64,000 nucleotides of DNA. Source: Clostridiaceae bacterium (GTDB lineage Bacteria; Bacillota; Clostridia; Lachnospirales; Lachnospiraceae). Shown here piece after piece: positions 62,008-64,000 of this stretch. Position 1 is the stretch's first letter. The number at the start of each line of letters is the position of its first letter. The stretch spans positions 186,001 to 250,000 of the forward strand of contig CABJBA010000001.1 in the NCBI GenBank assembly GCA_902363735.1, written 5' to 3'. The notes under the pieces were generated by a model. The model did not search any database. It worked only from the letters and a program-made list of their open reading frames with translations, and had not been told where the DNA came from. Both the position numbers and the translations under genes were made by a program.

Positions 62008-62433
62008 TCAGCGGTCCGGCCGCTCTTTTCTTATTTCCAGCCACCTTTCAGGCTTTGAAACAGGAACAAATCCCATAGCTTCATACACCCCTTCCACCTC
62101 GGTCTTCAGCACCCACTGATATACATCTTTTAAAGAGCTATGGGATAACATATGAGTCACCATCTGCTTAGCTATTCCCATGTGTCTGAAACGGTCATCC
62201 ACATACACATCCGATATATAGGCAAATCTGGTCTTATCGGATATTGCCCTTGCATATCCAACCTGAACATTTTCATGAAAGGCTCCCACAACCAGGGCTG
62301 CATTAGAAGCTCCCTGCTTAACTTCAGCCATTCCAATCCCCTTACTCCACTCTGCGCAGGACAACATTTCCGTTACTCTTTCAAAATCCATTTGTTCAAG
62401 GCCAGCCCTTATCTCAATTTCATTTGTTTTCAT
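62008..62433 (-). CDS. GNAT family N-acetyltransferase
   Basis: 141 residues from ATG 62433 (TGGAGGAT upstream); an earlier ATG at 62484 has no site. Motif A reads ISDVYVDDRFRHMGIAKQMVTHML and the closing beta-strand block is VYEAMGFVPV. It is a compact single-domain enzyme of the type seen in polyamine or protein N-acetyltransferases; substrate unknown. Confidence 0.88.
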   Translation of the reverse strand: MKTNEIEIRAGLEQMDFERVTEMLSCAEWSKGIGMAEVKQGASNAALVVGAFHENVQVGYARAISDKTRFAYISDVYVDDRFRHMGIAKQMVTHMLSHSSLKDVYQWVLKTEVEGVYEAMGFVPVSKPERWLEIRKERPDR

Positions 62434-62568
62434 AGCAATCCTCCATAGTATAAATCTTTTTCTCCCTAAACCCTTCACGTTCAAAGAATATATTCAAGGG
62501 GTTCATTCATCTATTTTAAGATTTTATGAAGGCTGAGTCAAGTCAAACATGATTGGTTTTTATCATGC

Positions 62569-64000
62569 TTATTCTATTTTTTCAATGATAAATTCCGTTG
62601 TTATATCTTTTTCCCCGCTTATACAGTACTCCGGATAAACGGCTGCTCCCCAGCTGTCATCTCCTCCTACTCCTCTCATGGCACCTAAAATATTCACCAC
62701 TGTATACCTGGGAGCGGAAAGCTCTTCCCTGTGTGCAGCTGACTCCAGTTCCTCTGCCGTGTAAGAAAGGACAGAAGCATCAAACGCCTTGCCTGATGCA
62801 CGAAAACCAATGGAGTGACCTTTCATATCCGATACCTTAAGCCAGCGGACTCCTGTTCTGTTGCCGCATTCCTGAGGAACCAGATAGCGGGACAGATTGT
62901 TATCAGGAGTATCCTCATAAATTCCCAGTCTGGCTCCCTCATTCCTGTCGCAGTAATTTTCCTCTGGTCCCCGTCCATACCAGGTGAATTTTTTAGCCGT
63001 TTCCGGTATAATAAGTCTCATTCCAAAGGCCGGAAGCTCTGGCAGACCCTCTTGCCCTTTAAACAAAGTTCTCACTTGAATAGAGCCATTTCCATCTACT
63101 TCATAGGAAACCTGGGTCACTGCTTTAGGAACAGTAGAAAGTTCATAAGTATAGGTTACTTTTATCCGTTCTTCTTTCTCTTCCACTTCACAATTTTCAT
63201 TGCTGTAATAAGGAAACCTGCCGGCTCCATGCCAAAGGGCACTTTTCACTGAAAACTTATTTCCCTTGTCATTATCTGTGGTAGCTCTCCAGTAAACCGG
63301 CATCAAGGGCCTTGCAATCCACTCCTTTCCGCCATAGACGAGAGAGACTATGCTGCCCTCCTGTCTGGAAAACAGTACCTTAAATCCCTCTCCCATAACG
63401 CCGATATTTACGTCACCGTAAACAATTGTCAAAGGTTTTTTACAGCGCGTTTCCTGCGGGCCTTCCACTGACTTAACCGCTTCTCCAAAAGCCACTTCAT
63501 AACCGGCGTCCGCCCACAAAGCATCATATTTAAGATGAGCTGAAACCTGAAGGACGTATTCTCCCGGTTCTGTTAAATCAGGAAGGGAAAGGGGTTCATA
63601 CCTTGTTTCCAAAGGCTTAACCTGTACATAAAATCTCTTTTCGTATACACGCTCCCCATCCTTTAAAACCGAATATACAAATTCCACATCTGAGGTATCG
63701 GTAAATAATCTTCTGTTTTCTATGGATACCCCCCCTAAGTCAGGAATCAGGCGGATATCCTGATACAGATATTTAACTTCCTGGGCCTTGGGTGAAATGG
63801 TTCTGTCTGCATATACAATTCCGTTTCCGCAGAAGCTGTAATCCGTTGGCCTGTCGCCGAAATCTCCCCCATAGACCATATGCTCCTCACCATAAGCATC
63901 CTTTTTCATCAGGGACTGGTCAATATAATCCCAAATAAATCCGCCCTGATACAGCTCATATCGGTCCTCAAGATCTGTGTACTTTTTCATGCCTCCAAGG
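62569..64000 (-). CDS. GH2 beta-galactosidase, C-terminal part (5' end outside window)
   Basis: About 477 codons are visible and the frame stays open to base 64000 (reading LGGMKKYTD at the edge), so the true start lies outside. YELYQGGFIWDYIDQSL is the conserved stretch after the catalytic Glu of LacZ. Then come a domain 4-like sheet (LFTDTSDVEFVYSVLKDGER) and the beta-galactosidase small-chain domain 5 (RATTDNDKGNKFSVKSALWHG, WYGRGPEENYCDR, PQECGNRTGVRW). It hydrolyses terminal beta-galactosides such as lactose; other GH2 specificities cannot be excluded without the N-terminus. Confidence 0.92.
   Translation of the reverse strand, partial: LGGMKKYTDLEDRYELYQGGFIWDYIDQSLMKKDAYGEEHMVYGGDFGDRPTDYSFCGNGIVYADRTISPKAQEVKYLYQDIRLIPDLGGVSIENRRLFTDTSDVEFVYSVLKDGERVYEKRFYVQVKPLETRYEPLSLPDLTEPGEYVLQVSAHLKYDALWADAGYEVAFGEAVKSVEGPQETRCKKPLTIVYGDVNIGVMGEGFKVLFSRQEGSIVSLVYGGKEWIARPLMPVYWRATTDNDKGNKFSVKSALWHGAGRFPYYSNENCEVEEKEERIKVTYTYELSTVPKAVTQVSYEVDGNGSIQVRTLFKGQEGLPELPAFGMRLIIPETAKKFTWYGRGPEENYCDRNEGARLGIYEDTPDNNLSRYLVPQECGNRTGVRWLKVSDMKGHSIGFRASGKAFDASVLSYTAEELESAAHREELSAPRYTVVNILGAMRGVGGDDSWGAAVYPEYCISGEKDITTEFIIEKIE

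Overview
The window looks like chromosome of an obligately anaerobic, spore-forming, low-to-mid GC Firmicute, most likely a Lachnospiraceae (Clostridium cluster XIVa; Lacrimispora/Enterocloster-like). The clues are an oxygen-sensitive class III ribonucleotide reductase with no aerobic counterpart, superoxide reductase, a double-cubane-cluster reductase, Spo0E- and PdaA-type sporulation proteins, a DUF4317 protein and strong AGGAGG-type ribosome binding sites. The genus is an inference. I saw no rRNA, tRNA, CRISPR array, prophage or insertion sequence.

Layout. 1-8.1 kb: accessory mix (MerR regulator cut by the window edge, three GNAT acetyltransferases, an XRE membrane regulator, Spo0E-like protein, lgt, ychF, an FNT channel, and two small membrane ORFs). 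8.1-14.3 kb: gltBD (glutamate synthase) behind a structured leader. 14.6-22.5 kb: housekeeping genes on the minus strand (ptsH, queH, rpoD, lipid kinase, mutY, birA, argF with an ARG box, patatin). 22.6-28.2 kb: SPFH/NfeD pair, an RNA methyltransferase, nadE and a MATE exporter. 28.4-33.3 kb: an Rrf2 regulator, then an ABC amino-acid importer followed by a double-cubane reductase and its ATP-driven activator. 33.5-41.5 kb: nrdD fused to a redoxin, with two NrdR boxes; then hflX, a TPR lipoprotein, dut, scpB, scpA and a phosphoesterase. 41.5-49.1 kb: cell-surface genes (a penicillin-binding carboxypeptidase, a 1752-residue NHL-propeller protein and a small secreted protein). 49.5-58.4 kb: Nudix, Cu/Zn-SOD-like, PAP2, glycosyltransferase, CPBP protease, a divergent carbamate kinase, PdaA-like deacetylase and a divergently transcribed LytTR two-component pair. 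58.4-64 kb: a full-length FokI-like restriction endonuclease with no methyltransferase nearby, DUF4317, desulfoferrodoxin, GNAT, and the 3' part of a GH2 beta-galactosidase.

The most unusual items are the apparently solitary FokI homologue, the transporter plus double-cubane reductase operon, the NrdD-redoxin fusion under tandem NrdR boxes, and the carbamate kinase with altered nucleotide/carbamate-site motifs. Several regulatory sites could be read directly: an ARG box at argF, NrdR boxes at nrdD, sigma-A promoters with 16-19 bp spacers, and many intrinsic terminators. All family assignments come from reading motifs; no database search was run.
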